Positions 22,797 through 35,938 of a DNA stretch of 64,000 bases are shown here, piece after piece (positions within the stretch are counted from its first letter, which is position 1; every line of letters starts with the position of its first letter). The notes under the pieces were generated by a model, which was not told the DNA's origin, ran no database searches, and saw only the letters and a list, made by a program, of their open reading frames with translations. The stretch is taken from NCBI GenBank assembly GCA_932294295.1, contig OW028580.1:27226896-27290895 (forward strand), written 5' to 3'. Made by a program: the position numbers and the translations under genes. This DNA comes from Alitta virens. Its lineage: Eukaryota > Annelida > Polychaeta > Phyllodocida > Nereididae.

Positions 22797-23271
22797 AGTG
22801 GTGGTGGTGGTGGTGGATTAGGGCTTTACGTCCTGTATTTCTGCACGTGATGCGTTAATTAGGACAGGTAGGGACCATGGCAATGAGACGAAGAATGTAA
22901 CAGCCATCCAACATAGGTCGAGCCTACAAGTTTTTAAATTAGTTGAAACTGAGCAAAACATCATTTTTTGCACTGATAAGGTTATCGTGTGCTTCACATA
23001 TTTCTGTTAAAAATTCAAGAGCTCTTATTAATTTAGCATGCCACTGGAGGTTTAATTTCCTTGTTGTCAAACTTCAGAAAATTATTTTTTGAGATTTATT
23101 CAATCAAAATGTCTTAATTGAAGATCAGTGCACAGGGTAAGGAACTTTTTTTTCATTTAGTGGCAGGAAATGGCAATTTCCCCTGTTGGAACATAGATTT
23201 TACAAATACCTGTGTTCTGCCAGTGGTATCCTCTTATGCCATTTGTGAGTTTCCACTTCGGCAACTCCATG
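22797..23271. other. (GGT)n and unassigned sequence
   Basis: A short (GGT)n run opens the stretch at 22797-22816. It is followed by about 120 bp of higher-GC sequence (22817-22930) that could be a SINE remnant. The rest is AT-rich. Nothing coding was recognised. Confidence 0.4.
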
Positions 23272-23710
23272 GTAGTTCCAGACTAATGTCTTTAATGGAA
23301 TAGGCATTATGTTAAAATTTTATAAGAGCAATTTAATTTAAAGGTTTTGGAGTAGCATAAATACACAATTGTGAGCATTTTACAGGATTGGATTGCTTCA
23401 GGAGATTTCGCTAATTGCGTAAATGACTCATGAAAGCTATTATTACCTCCTTATTTTATTGTGTATTAATGTATAATTTCTAATAGCATGGCATTAACAA
23501 ATAAATTATAATGTAATAACAATTAGGTTAAATACCATTTAGATGTTCCAATGGTACGAAAGATTAAATGTATTTGAAAACGCGTTATTGGATCACAATT
23601 TATACAAGAATAATTATTTTAAATGGACATTTAAAAAAAAGTATGGTAAAAGTAATTTCACAAAACTGAGTAGCTGTTTGCTGATGCAGTAATTCGATGT
23701 AAAAACACAA
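23272..23710 (+). repeat. Old dispersed repeat, copy 1
   Basis: Ordered matches link this to 27217-27625: GTAGTTCCA, AATAGGCATTATGT, a GTAAATGACTCATG/GTTAATGACTCATG phrase, ATTACCTCCTTATTTT, TCTAATAGCATGGCATT and the closing AAGTAATTTCACAA. Spacing is kept through the whole stretch. It is non-coding; the repeat class is unknown. Confidence 0.65.
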
Positions 23711-26072
23711 GATAAATTTTCATAGATAATGTAAATGCCTTCAAATCTAATATCTTTTTAAAGCATTTCTACATTGAGGTACAGACAATTGACCACATCA
23801 TAACTGAACGTAATCCAATATTTCACAAATCTGTTTGTCTAAAAAAATTTTGAACATGCCATTAATGGGACTAAAACATAGACTGCGCTGCAGCAAAACC
23901 CTTAATAAATCCAACAAAGCACACAGGCATCGTTAAAACTGTTCAGTGTTTATCCGACAAGCATCAGGGTGGGTGCTACACTTTCATTTCCAGAGCAGAA
24001 CTCTAACACACACTTTTGTTTCCAGAGCTCAGCTCTAACATTCATGCACTTACCCTAATGAAATTTCATACAGTAACAATCTATATGGCCTTGTGGTGTC
24101 TTTTGATCGTTACACTGACATATCTCATCTATGTTTTACTAAATTTGGATAAATATTATTTCTTGAGTGTTTCTATAGTATGAGCGAGGAACCACTTGGC
24201 CTGCATAGCCTGTTATTTGTTATTTGTTCATTATATTCTGACAAGTGTGAAATATTACATTGTTCCTGGGTTACTACAGAGTCTGATAAAGTCTTACTTT
24301 ACTTTTGTAAAAAGCAAGGCCCGTATTAGGTCCTAATTTTGTCCACTAAGCTTACATTGTATTATGTTGATGCAAATATACTTGGATATTAACATCCACA
24401 TTGTAATATTCAGACGATTTGGTAAATAAGAATGAATAGAGATGATAAACTGTCTTTAAAAACACAAGAACTGCATTAATTTTATTGCTTAATAGCTAAT
24501 ACCCTGATTGTTTTTTTAATGATGAAATTAATAATATTGGTGTATATTACTATATTCATAGTCTTATTTTTCATGTGCGCATGATATTATAATGACTTAC
24601 AAATATCTTATTTATTATGAAGGTAAGCCTGCAGGAACCCTGTATTAACAGCAATCCATTCTTATCAGAGTAAAGCCAAGTGAGCATAAAAAGTATTGTC
24701 TATCCTTTCCTGCCATTTAATTGTTCTGTTTCAAAGATTTTATGCACAATAAGGAGTATTCAGTTCGCCAGAATTATCAACACAATAGCATGTTCCCTCA
24801 ACTAATCTACAACTAAGATTATCATTTATATGTCCAAAATAGTCATATATGGGCTATGGCAATGATCCACAGGAATATATATGAAATTCAGCAACAATGT
24901 TATGCCACATAAAAATGTTGGGTATAATTTCATACACAAATGAACCTTTAAGGTTTGTATTTACTTGTAATTAAATAAATAAAGTCTAAATACAAATAAA
25001 TACAAATCTTAAAGGTTTATTTTGTATGGAATGATACTCAACACACCCATTTTAATGCCTTTATAAGTCAAAATATGTTTTGCTCACTGTTTACATCTTG
25101 CTGGCAACTGAAGGAAATACATATAATCAATTGCTATATTCCCTTAAACAGTTATTGAATTGTTGGGTTGCTGATTGGCATTAAATCTATGGCATTTAAA
25201 TTAGTTTTTATAACTTAACACTTTAAAGGTGTGTATGAAGTAAACAATAATTGGAGTCAAGTGAAAGTAATATAGATCGTTGTTATTTGTGCTGTGCTTA
25301 TTGCACAAATTACTTAATATGTATAGTTTATTTTTCATTATTACACAAGCAACTTAAACATGTCAAAATGTTTGTTTTCAATAACTGTCTGTCAAATCCT
25401 TTTTAATGCACACAATAAACTGTGACTCTGCAATAATGACTGTCCCAGAATCAGTTATTGTTAGAACTCTGCAACTGTGAATTGCTTCCTGCTTTTCTTG
25501 GGTCTTTGTCCAAGTTTTTTGGTAACTTTCCATATGTTGGGTAATAGCTTAATTAATATTCATATGTTCATGATGTCATTCTAATGAGTAAGAGGCTTTG
25601 GGTCATGCTTTGAATCTTCACAAGACAGCAGGCAACCCAATGGTCAACAGCTATTTCTTTCTCATGTCTCCAGTTGCACATTTGTTGTAAGTACATTCAT
25701 TTATTCAATGTATAATTTAATGAATCTGATTTAATGCAATGATAATGTAGTTGAATGTGATATCATTGTAGTCACTCTTTTGTTTATTTATTTATTAGCC
25801 TTATAGATTTACTTAAATAGGCATTTATTGTAATTTATTGTAATTACAGATTTACCAGCAGCAACCACAGCTGAGTGAAATAAAGTGCAATTCAAATCTA
25901 CGTCATCTTATGTCATCCCTGAGCTTCGCGCTCAACAATCGTTATGCAACTAAATAATATGAAATTTGCTAATTATAAACAAAAGCTGTTGAATGGGTTG
26001 AACATGGCAATACTATGATCAAATAATTGCATGCACATGAATTTTTAAAACTTTTAAGGCTGTCATTGCTAA
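23711..26072. other. Long AT-rich stretch without recognised features
   Basis: I saw no open frames with domain signatures, no LINE motifs and no tandem arrays. One local inverted repeat is present: the phrase CATACACAAATGAACCTTTAAGG near 24930-24955 is partly mirrored near 25000-25030 (TTAAAGGTTTATTTTGTATG). Confidence 0.4.
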
Positions 26073-27175
26073 GTGTGGGATACTAAGGAATATGAATTTT
26101 TTAGCATTTTTTTCCAGTACTGGACTTGTACAAAAGACAGCAAATCAAAACATCCTGGATGGGGTATTATTCAAAGCCCTTCCCATCAAGGAATGAAATA
26201 CAGCAAGGTGGAATCGCTTCACCGATCTTGTTTTGCTGCTATCTTGACAAACTGGTCAAACTGTTGCAGTCTAATGGCTCTGGTTGTTTGATTGGAGGTC
26301 ATTTTCAGGGATCAGTAGTTTATGCAGATGTTCTCACATTTCTGTGTCCAGCTGCAAAAGGTCAAGGGCAAATCAGCCTTTGTGAAAAATATGGCTGTGA
26401 ATATGGGATGACATACAACCCTGTCAGGACAAAATGTGTGTTGTTTTCAATGCAGAAAAAGGTGTCACCATGTTTGACCCTGAATGGAACTGCACTTCAG
26501 TGGTGTGACAATGTAAAGCACCTAAGTACCAACCTTGACTTGGAACTTGAGTGACACCAAAGACCTTCAAATAAAACGAGGTGAACTTGCAGGAAGAACC
26601 AATACTATGTTGGGAACGTTGAATTGTCTATCAGGTGATATCCTGATGAAAGTTTTTGCTGGCAAGTGTTGCCACTACTATGGGTGTCAGACTTGGCAGG
26701 TTTCTCAAAGCACTGTGAAATATTACTCAACAATGTGGAATTGATGTGTTAGGAGGTTGTTGAACTTGCCCAACACAACTCATTGCATCACTGTCACAGT
26801 TAGCAGGGATAACATCTCCACATGATCAAATTTGTCAGAGCTTCTTGAAATTACTTACTCAATACAATGTTGAATAGTGACAACAAGATTGTTAAGTTTA
26901 TTGCTGAAAGAGCAGTGAAGGACCACAGGACTATCATATTAGGCAATATCAATTATATTGAGACTGTCTACAAGAAACGTTTGACTGATTTTAGTAGCTT
27001 GCCTGAGTTAAAATCTTATTATTTACCACTTGAAGAACAGTGCACAGTTCAGGCTGTGAGAGACAATTTGATTTACAATCCATTAGATTTGTCACCTCTT
27101 GATAAATGCCACTTTTTATATTTTCTCTGTACCATTTGGATTTATCTGAGTAATTTACAATATGTGTCTATATAA
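26073..27175 (+). pseudogene. Degenerate LINE RT, same broad type as the left-edge LINE
   Basis: Block B appears as QQGGIASPILFCCYLDKL (about 26200-26255). The catalytic box is VVYADVLTFL, where one Asp of YADD is lost. A YGCEYGMTYNPVRTKC thumb-side motif follows (about 26388-26440). A frameshift near 26545 leads to IKRGELAGRTNTMLGTL and a terminal CQTWQVSQSTV segment. A further open piece (26867-27175) is the C-terminal region. The loss of a catalytic Asp and the shifts mean it is inactive. Confidence 0.65.
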
Positions 27176-27189
27176 ATGCAGTGTATGAA

Positions 27190-27216
27190 ATAAATATATA
27201 TATATATATATATATG
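27190..27216. repeat. (AT)n tail
   Basis: A TATATA run directly follows the LINE fragment and may be its 3' tail. Repeat copy 2 begins immediately after it. Confidence 0.7.
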
Positions 27217-27625
27217 TAGTTCCAAAACAATTCAATAGGCATTATGTCAATATTGCTTAAGAGCAATTAATAAATTATTGATATTAAAGTAGCGTAAATG
27301 AACAATTATCAGCATATTACCAAATTTTATTTGTTTCAGGAGATTTTAGTATTTATGTTAATGACTCATGTATTACCTGTAAGCTAATATTACCTCCTTA
27401 TTTTTACTGGATAATTATGCATAATGTCTAATAGCATGGCATTTACATAAAAATTAAAATTAGGTTTAATAAGATTAATTGTGTGAAAAACTAATTATTC
27501 GATCATTATTTATACTACAAGCATTATTTCTTTAAATGAACAGCCAAGATTGGGCTGGTTAAAGTAATTCCACAAGAGCCAGTTGCTGTTGGCTCACATA
27601 GTAATTTGATGTAAAAATCACATGA
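27217..27625 (+). repeat. Old dispersed repeat, copy 2
   Basis: This is the counterpart of 23272-23710, with the same ordered phrases. Both copies have lost bases in different places, so the event is old. The two copies are in direct orientation about 3.9 kb apart. Confidence 0.65.
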
Positions 27626-28099
27626 TTGCATTTTCTGCCATCATTACCAAATTGCAAAGCAACGAAGCTATCTCTAAATCTTTATATGGGAAACAAATCA
27701 TTATATTCTATGGTTGCCCAATTAAAATACAATCATTACAAAATAATGACTCAAGCAAAATGCTTCTGTGCGACCTATTCTACAAAACAATATTGTAAAA
27801 AGAAGACAAATTTTCAAATAAAGTAAAATAAAGAAAGCATTTAAGATTTTCTACTATTGATAATGTTACATGGCTCTACAGTTTCAGCATTAAGGTTAAA
27901 TACAGTGTCTTTGGAGTGTAGCACCAGTGTTGGTTACACAACAGCACCTGTTACATGAACAGTCTATGCTAAATTAAAATATTGTTCAGATCTTTTACAT
28001 CATCTAGCCAGCTGGTAACAGCAGACTTGAAGCTGCTGAGTGAGACAGAACTACTGATTTCAGCCGGTATATTTGACCATAGTTTTGCACCATAATACT

Positions 28100-31000
28100 T
28101 TAAGATTTTCTTTCCGTAGGTTATTGTATTGAAATTTGGGAGTGTGAAACTATCATTGTCGCTTACATTTTAGGGCAATTCTCTGTTTGTGAACAGGTCT
28201 AGTATATATGATGGAGCTAATCTTGATTTTACTTTGAACATTAATACAGCTACAGATTTAATGCATCTTTTATGAATATTTAGCTGTCTTTCTTGCATAC
28301 AGAGAGTCTCATAGGAAGAGTCATTATCATTTGCTACAAAGCGAAGTGCTCTCTTATTTGTTTTTTCAAGCTTGTCTGTAGTTGTTTGTTCGTAAACATC
28401 CAAACAACTGGGCAGTAATTAAAGTTACTGCCTATGTAGCTGTTGTAGAGTATGATTTTACATTGTCGGTTTAGGCATTGTTTTATTCTTTTCAGAGCAT
28501 TAATTGTTTGCTTGTCTGATTACATATACCATCTATATGAGAGTTATAGTTTAAATTCTGATCAAATTCTACACCTAGTATGCTAACTGAAGTTGATGCT
28601 TGTATATCAAAATTGTTTATTTGTATGGATATGTCTATGTTTGTATTGAAAACTGAACAGACTGACATTTGGCACTGTCCTCTCTGTGTAGATGTTAATC
28701 TGTGTCAGCATTTCTGCATGTTGATGTTAAGATGCCGAAATGTCAAAATGTCACTGACAGATGTCAAAATGTTAATGTAATATGTCAAGATGCGAACATG
28801 TCAAGATGTTGATGTCAACATGTTAACTTTAGAAATTAAGTACTGCTGTATGTTTGTCATATGACGATTTAGGAACATCAGCTGGAACTATCTGCATTTG
28901 CCTTCATGAAGTTTGAGTGAAACCAGTTTATTGCTGTCGTACAATCTGTTTCGAGTTTAGATTTTATAACATTTATATCTTGGTTTGTATAGCTTAGGGT
29001 GTTATCATCTGCATAATTGTACATTTTTGAGTTGATATCTTCGTTAAGCAAATCATTAGGAATATATTAAACAGTAAAGGCCCTATTATTGATCCTTGTG
29101 GCACTCCTTAAATGTTAGTAACCCCAATATCTCCTATTTTTACCCTTTGTTTTCTGGTGACTAAATATGATTTAAGTAAAATGCACGAGCGTGTACTAAA
29201 GCCATACGCATTCAATTTGGTAAGGAGGAGGCCATGTGGCATACAATCAAATGCTTTCGACAATTCTATTGCAGCTGACAGCTACAATTCCTGTTAGTCC
29301 GGTGTCTATGGCCTGATGCCAGTCCTCTGTCATTCTTAGTAATATATCTTGGCTTCCATAGCCCTTTATAAACCCTGATAAGTAGTCATGCAACAGTGAT
29401 TTCATGTATTTATATATCTGTTTAAATAAGAGTTTTTCAAGGATTTTTGAAAAAGCTGGTAATAAATTTATGGATCTATAGTTGTCTTCGTTTAATTTAT
29501 CTTTCTTTTTGAATATAGGTGTTATGTTGGCCATTTTACATTTTCTCTGGGAAGGTAGACTGTTCTATGCATTGGTTAGCAATTTGCATAACTGGGTTTA
29601 TCATGTGCCTACTTGTCATTTAATGAATTTAATTGGGATTTCATCATATCCTGATGCTTTCTTGCTTGATAGTGATTTTATGGCCTTTTTTACATCTTGT
29701 TCTGTTACATGTTTAAATTCAAACTTGGAGTGCAAGTGATTGATCTTTGTGGATATCATTTTAACACTAGCATGGTTTGCATAATCTAAGAGTATATCGT
29801 CAATTGGTTTGTTGTTGTCTTCTATGTTTCCTATTTCAGATCCTATTTCCCTAAAGAATCTATTAAAGATTTGGCAGACTTCTTCACAATCAGTGATTAT
29901 GTTATTGTCTTCTTTTATCGGTATATTTTCTACTTTAGTTTTGGTTTTTGAGAATACAGGTTTGAATGCTCGCCAGAAATCCTTTTTTTTAATGTTGCCG
30001 TGGCATTTTTCCTCAAAATATTTCCTAATTCCTTTTTTCTTGATTAAAGTTACATTGTTTCTATGTTTTCTGTACATCGCTAGAAAGTGCAAACTTCTGT
30101 GTGTAAAGAATTGATTTCTGAATTGGTTCCGTATTAATATGGCTTTCCTGAGTCTTTTAGTCATACAGTGGAAATCAGTTATTTTAAGTTTTTTGCTTTT
30201 TAGAAGCATGTCTGTCAAGTATATTTATCACAGTGTGCTGAAGTACTTCATATTTGTCATTCAGGTTGATTTTGTTATGTATCATTGCATCTAGGTTCAT
30301 GTACATAAGTTCATCATTTACCTTATAATCAATGCTGGCTAATTTTCTATAGGTGATTGTCTGTCTTTTGCCTGGGGATGGGTGCATATTGCCTTAATAT
30401 TCCTCCAATGAGGTTGTGATAGTCACTTATTCCTGTGTCTAAAGTAAAGCCTTTTATGAATTTTCTACGCTTGGTGACTAGCATAACATCTATGAGAGTT
30501 GGCGAGTTAGATTTGAAGCATGTAGGTTCTGTTATAATGTTCGTAAGGTTGAACGTGGGGCAAAGTACTGATGATATGTTGTTTTTTAGCATATTGAAAT
30601 AAATCCCCTATAATTATTACATTTTCATGTTCATCTAAGATTTTTTCACGTTTCCTCGAAACATTTAATGCTCATTTTTGGATTCTTGTACATGCATAGA
30701 AGAGAGATTTTAGTATCGTTATAGTTTAGTTCTACTGACATACATTCTAAGTCCTCGTTACATATATTTATAGACCCTATAGTCGAGGGAATATTCTTTG
30801 ATACGTAAGCTATCAGGCCACCGCTATTTGACCATTTGTCCTAGTGTTACCTTTAATTTCGTAGAGTGAATTTGAATGAGAAGAATCAAGTTTTGTCTCA
30901 CTCAGCACCAATACTGCAAATCTGCTGTTGACAAGTAATACAGATATTTCATTGATTTTCAATCGTAAGCTATTTACATTAAGATGACTGACAATTAGGT

Positions 31001-31950
31001 TTCTGGGATACATTTGCCTATATACTTTGACATAAGCATATGGATCTGTCTGGTTTTCGTTACAATTTGGCTCATCAGCCATACATTCATTCATGACATT
31101 CTGATCATTTGCTTCATTTTCAATACTCAAGCTGTCGTTTTCACCATTCTTTGACATAAGGTTCATGCTGTTTTCTAGACCACATATTGTGCTTACATCA
31201 TGTTCTTTTGCTATAATATCTTCATCAGAGCAGCTTTCATTGATACCAATAAGTTCACATACATACTCATTTACTGTAATATTTTCTGTTGGACAGTCCG
31301 TATTCACAATGTTTGTATTATCCATAGTTAAGCTATGGAGGTGTTTTACAGCATCAATATGCACATTGTTATTTTCACCATTTTGGCCTGAATTGTTCTG
31401 GATCTTATACCTACAATCTGCTTTGCAAGATTGTGGTAGATTAAGAAAGTCACTTAGGGCGGCCTGGTGTTCATGGCTTGCATCCTATTGCAGTCCCTGG
31501 CCCTGTCGTCCGTGTCTGAAGTGATGGCAGTGCTTCTGTTTGTGGCCGTAATGTCCGCAGTTCCAGCAGGCGACATCCTCATTTTTCCCTGCATTGCTCC
31601 TGTAAGTGCCCAGGCTCCCCACATCTGTAGCACCTGGATTGTCGTTCTCTCAGTGATGCGCAGCTGTCTTGTGGGTGCCAGCTGATTTCAATTCGTCAGT
31701 TTTAAACTTCTTACGATAAAGCATCCATAATATTCCCCAGCATATTGTGTCCTTCGTTGTTTTTCCCTCGACCCCAGAAAGGGGGTTCAGTATCTTCGAT
31801 AATCTCTTGGTCTTTTGAGTCTTCCAATTCAGTTTTGACTTTGTCACACAATTTCAGCTTGGCTCGGATGATATTGTCCATAATGCTGGAATTCTTTTGG
31901 CGGAAAAATTCCCGCCCTTGACAGTGATTGTCTGATGCAAAGTGCATCCT
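28100..31950 (-). pseudogene. Degenerate CR1-like LINE with ORF1 zinc knuckles, EN and RT
   Basis: Read on the minus strand from 31950 downwards, an ORF1 remnant has two CCHC knuckles (CYRCGEPGHLQEQC and CWNCGHYGHKQKHC, about 31640-31530, offset by one frame). Next come an endonuclease start (LIVSHLNVNSLRLKINEI and LVLSETKLD, about 31000-30880), later EN pieces (30592-30184), an RT linker ending in KKASGYDEIP (about 29660-29630), RT fingers (NITPIFKKKDKLNEDNYRSI, about 29530-29470), a YADDNTLSY box (about 29015-28985), and a terminal RALRFVANDNDSSYETLL-like motif near 28350-28310. Frameshifts and a small insertion break it. The order of domains shows it was close to full length. Confidence 0.75.
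28690..28830. repeat. TGTCAAAATG short repeats inside the LINE
   Basis: Degenerate 10-15 bp phrases built on GATGTCAAAATGT and GTCAAGATG, partly palindromic with TTGACATC, interrupt the LINE 3' to its YADD box. Confidence 0.6.
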
Positions 31951-32249
31951 AGCAGCAGTATTGTTTTTAGGGCAGTTTAATGTATATTTGACATCTTATC
32001 ATTCATTGATTTCTGTTACTTCCCTGAGAAAATAATATGTGCTAAATGGGTTAGTTATGAACTAAAAGCAAAATGAGTAATAACTTATGTCTTGCTGAAT
32101 TCAGGGCCGCTCAGTAGAAAAGACTCTATTCTCAGACAACCAATCCAAAGACCAACAAGACAACTACCTAGAATGGTAGACACTATCAAAAGAATACCAA
32201 TGAGTCAACAAACTTACACATCCCAGGTCACAGAAGACCCAGAATTGTC

Positions 32250-33000
32250 AAATCTTTCTCTACAATCAAGCGAAGATTTTATTTTCCTCGTTTACTTGAA
32301 CAAGTTATGCAGTACATCAGAAGATGTTCAGTGTGCCAAACCAGAAAAGTGCCACACTATGAAGAAAGCCCTTTTGAAATTAATATACCTGTTTCTTATG
32401 CTCCTTGTGGTACAATTTATGCTGATTTGAAACAAATTCCAGAGTTACTTTTAGGTTATAAATACATTCTCATTCGTATGTGCAATATAGATAGATAGAT
32501 ATAGATAGATATGAAAAGTGCAGCCCTCTAAGGCAAATTCTTGCCACTATCAAGGGTTGATTGATGAGGTGAGAGAGGGGAGGAGTCCACCCATGTTATA
32601 CTTTCACCCCATTGGTGGGATCTTTCACTTGCCTCAGCATAGTACTGAGTACAAGGGACCGCCAATTTAATGTCTCATCCGAATGACATCCAGCTGGGAT
32701 GTATGACCGGGCTCGGGATTGAGTCCAATATAACCAGGTCTGTCACTCTAGTGCCACTACAAAGCAAAGATGCAGCCACTGTTGCTGAAGCAGTTCTTCA
32801 GAGGTTTGTTGTTCAATATGGACCTTTTCAACAATTTGTAAGTGATCTAGGAAAAGAATGGGACAACCAGGTGATGCAGTACATCTTCAAAGCACTCAAG
32901 ACTGCATACCATTGGTTCAGAAGTGTGTATTCGTCTTCCCTGTCATTTAGTGTCATACTAATAATTATTTATTGTACTATATATGGTAGTTCTCAAAAAA
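32250..33000 (+). pseudogene. LTR-retrotransposon integrase fragment split by a SINE
   Basis: Upstream of the insertion the frame reads an HHCC-finger end (YIRRCSVCQTRKVPHYEESP) and the start of the catalytic core (CGTIYADLKQIPELLLGYKY, with the first Asp). Downstream (from about 32730) it continues as VTLVPLQSKDAATVAEAVLQ and FQQFVSDLGKEWDNQ, with the second catalytic Asp. The two halves are continuous once the inserted 236 bp and its target duplication are set aside. The C-terminal Glu region is missing. The family is probably Gypsy-like. Confidence 0.75.
32483..32732 (-). mobile_element. SINE-like insertion, 236 bp
   Basis: The insertion at 32490-32725 is flanked by CAATATA (32483-32489 and 32726-32732). 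Read on the minus strand it ends in a (TATC)n-type tail at 32490-32512, as tRNA-derived SINEs often do. Its interior has a CGGATGAGACATTAAATTGG phrase resembling the conserved central domain of several marine SINEs. It splits an integrase frame cleanly, which confirms the boundaries. Confidence 0.7.
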
Positions 33001-33039
33001 ACAACTCACTAGTGATACTTATATTTACCTAATTAAAAA

Positions 33040-35394
33040 AGACAGGCACACAATAATAATATTTTTGATATGTGTGACCATTTCTGTAATGTCACTGTGT
33101 GGATTTCTATTCCATTCTTTTTAGGCCCCACATTTTGTCACTGTCTCAATTTGCACAAATATGTTACCTTATAAAACTTTAAATATATTTTTTTTACTTA
33201 AGTAAATGTGTGAATAGAAATCACTGGCTCAGAAACTAGAAAATCCTAGTTTACAGTTCTTCATGTTCAGAACTTAAGACCGAACTAAAGAATGATTTTT
33301 GTCAGTCAAAAAAATCAAACAATTACTACAACTTAGAAAAACAAATCATATGGTAATTCTACGGTGTCACATGATTTTTCTTCTTTGAAAAATAAAGCCC
33401 AGCCCAATGCAAATGTGCTTACAGTTTCTTGTTTGTTTCAGATTTCTCAAGTTTGTGAAATTTTCAACTAATAGAAGGACAGGCACCTATCTTGCAAAAT
33501 CAAAGTGAATACAACCAAGTGTAAACTTGCACAATTTTAGAAATAGTCTTGGAAGCCTGACATGAGCCCCAGTGGCCCAGCCATTGCAAACTTTGAGTTG
33601 GACAAATTTTATTTAAAAACTCTGATTATGACACTGGTGATGCTTGCCCTGCATGGTGCTTGCCTGTGCCCTTGATAAGGTCCATGGCAACTTAGATAAA
33701 TAGACTTCTTGATTGTCTCAGCATAGTTATTACGTTTTTTTTGTCATGTAAACAAATTTAATGCAATTAGTAGTATTTGTATCTGGAGTGCAAGACTGTG
33801 AAATATTTATGAATTTTAATCTTGCAATTTCTATCTTTCAATAACTATAATATTGTATATTTCAGTGTATTGTATCAATTGTGATACTTTTTAATTAAGT
33901 TCAGACTAAATTTACAAATAATTCCGACTTTTCTTGTGAATTTGAGAAATTTAGAGTTTAGCACTCACAAAACCAGTACTTAATGAGCAGAAGAAATACA
34001 CTGGAGGCCAAAAATACCCAATCACATGCAAAAATTCAGATTTTTGCTGATCTTTCATCACTTTTTTATTCAAGTGAGTTTGCTCATGAAGTCATATTTC
34101 TAAGTCTGAAACATTTGTTCGCACTTGCAAATCTTAATATAAAGATGTGAAAATCATTATTTTAAAGAAATTGGCAGATATCTGAAAATTTCATAAAATT
34201 TTAATGACAAACACCGGACAAAGTATGGTTGTAATCTTGCAAGCATGAAGGGGTGTTCACACTGTCACCTATAAGACCTAAGTATGACCGCGGATGGCAA
34301 AAATGGACTATACGTGCTCACCCGTGGGTCTGCTAATCACGTATAAATGCTTTCCATGAGTGTACGTGAGGCAGTTGTAGACCGCTCACCGGACGGCCAG
34401 CGACCATCACTGAACGTCCGGCAAACACTCACCGAAGGTCGTAGGCACTCGTAGATCACCCGTGCGATTGGTTCAAGGAGGGGCAAGGACTTTCATTGAA
34501 AAATGATTTAAATAAAACTACAAAATGTTTTAATAGTCCTGGCTGGCAGTAGTGGCTGTTCAGTATTTACATAAAGTTTAATGAAAAGGGCAATTTAATA
34601 ATACTCAATAGGGTGTGAATTTGTATGTCATCTGGTCATTACAAGAACATTTACATACATGTGTAATAGTCATTGAAGGCAAGGTTAATGCAGAATTGCA
34701 GATATTAATGATATCTTATAAAAAAATTGCAACATGATTCAATTTACCTTTGCTTCAGTTGTTATTTAACTTAATTATTATATTTTGTTTCTTGCTAATA
34801 TTTTCTTGCGCATGTGGAATCAAATCTGAAGTTGTAGATAATAACTGAAATAATTATGAGGGCAAGAAGTATTCAGCACAGGTGATTTTTATACATGTAT
34901 ATATACATGTACACGATATGTATGAGTCATTAAACGTTTTAAGAAATATATTTTATATCTCACACAATATAATAATTAGCATATTAGTACATATATATAT
35001 ATGATTAGAATATATGATTGATTTTGAAATATAGGCCTATCCAATAATATATTGTAAAAATATAATTTATTAGCTTTCTTATAATTATTAAAATCTATGT
35101 TGAATTAGCCCTTGTCAATAATATAACACATAGGCAGGCCACATATCTTAATTGTGTCATTGCTGTAAGACAAGTGCCTACTCTTACCTGGACAAAGGGG
35201 GGAACACAACATTTAACAGGGTGGCTAATATACCATAAACCTCCAAAAAAATTACGCTAAAAACCGCGCTTCTGCCTACTGCCTACATGTTATTATAGGC
35301 TAGGCCATGCTATGGGGGTGCCTATGCGTTTGTGGCACCGCCCTGGTGGAAGCTGTGGATGCTCGGTCCCCCATTACGCAGACCAGTGAGCTGC
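33040..35394. other. AT-rich DNA with an isolated CpG-rich patch
   Basis: No coding feature was recognised. At 34240-34490 composition switches to CpG-rich sequence (ACCGGACGGCC, CACTCACCGAAGGTCGTAG) with no ORF signature. It may be a fragment of another repeat. Around 34890-35000 there are ATATAC/GTATAT palindromic runs. Confidence 0.4.
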
Positions 35395-35938
35395 AGGCTG
35401 AAAACATAGCTATGAAAGATCAAATCAAGCAGCTTAAAGATTAACTTAGTCTGGTGCAAAATAAAGAATCCCAGCTCCTCTCGAGGTGTGAAAACCTATC
35501 TGAAAGATATGTGAGCTTAGACTCGTACAGTCAATGTGAAAATCAAATTGTAGAGGGCATAAAGAAAACGCCAGATGAAGACTGTACACATAAGGTAAAG
35601 TAGTTCCTCACTGATGTCCTCAAACTTCGCCATTCATATGTGGAAGCTATGAAATGCCAGCGCTGCCATCGCCTTCCAAACAGAGGTACTGTAGGAATGC
35701 TGAATCTATGATATGCCAATTCCTGTGGTTCCCGGATCGTCAGATGGTATTAAGTTCTCGCTCTAAGCTCAGAGGTACTTCATTCACTTTAAATGAAGAT
35801 TTTCCACCAGAAGTGAATGACACTAGACATGTTTTATTACTTATTATGAAAACAGCTCGAAAACTGGAAAAAAGGTCGCACATGATAAGTGATAAAGTTA
35901 TCATTGATGGTAAAACATATACAAAGAAGACCTTGTAA
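35395..35938 (+). pseudogene. LINE ORF1-like fragment (L1 transposase_22-like)
   Basis: A coiled-coil-like start (AMKDQIKQLKD, heptad-type) leads through stops and a frame change to CQRCHRLPNRG and ICQFLWFPDRQMVLSSRSKL. It continues with DFPPEVNDTRHVLL, AR(K)LEKRS and VIIDGKTYTKKTL. The FxxFxDRxxV...L...DFPPE pattern matches the RNA-binding ORF1 product of L1-like elements in invertebrates. Only the end (35654-35938) is open. Confidence 0.65.
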
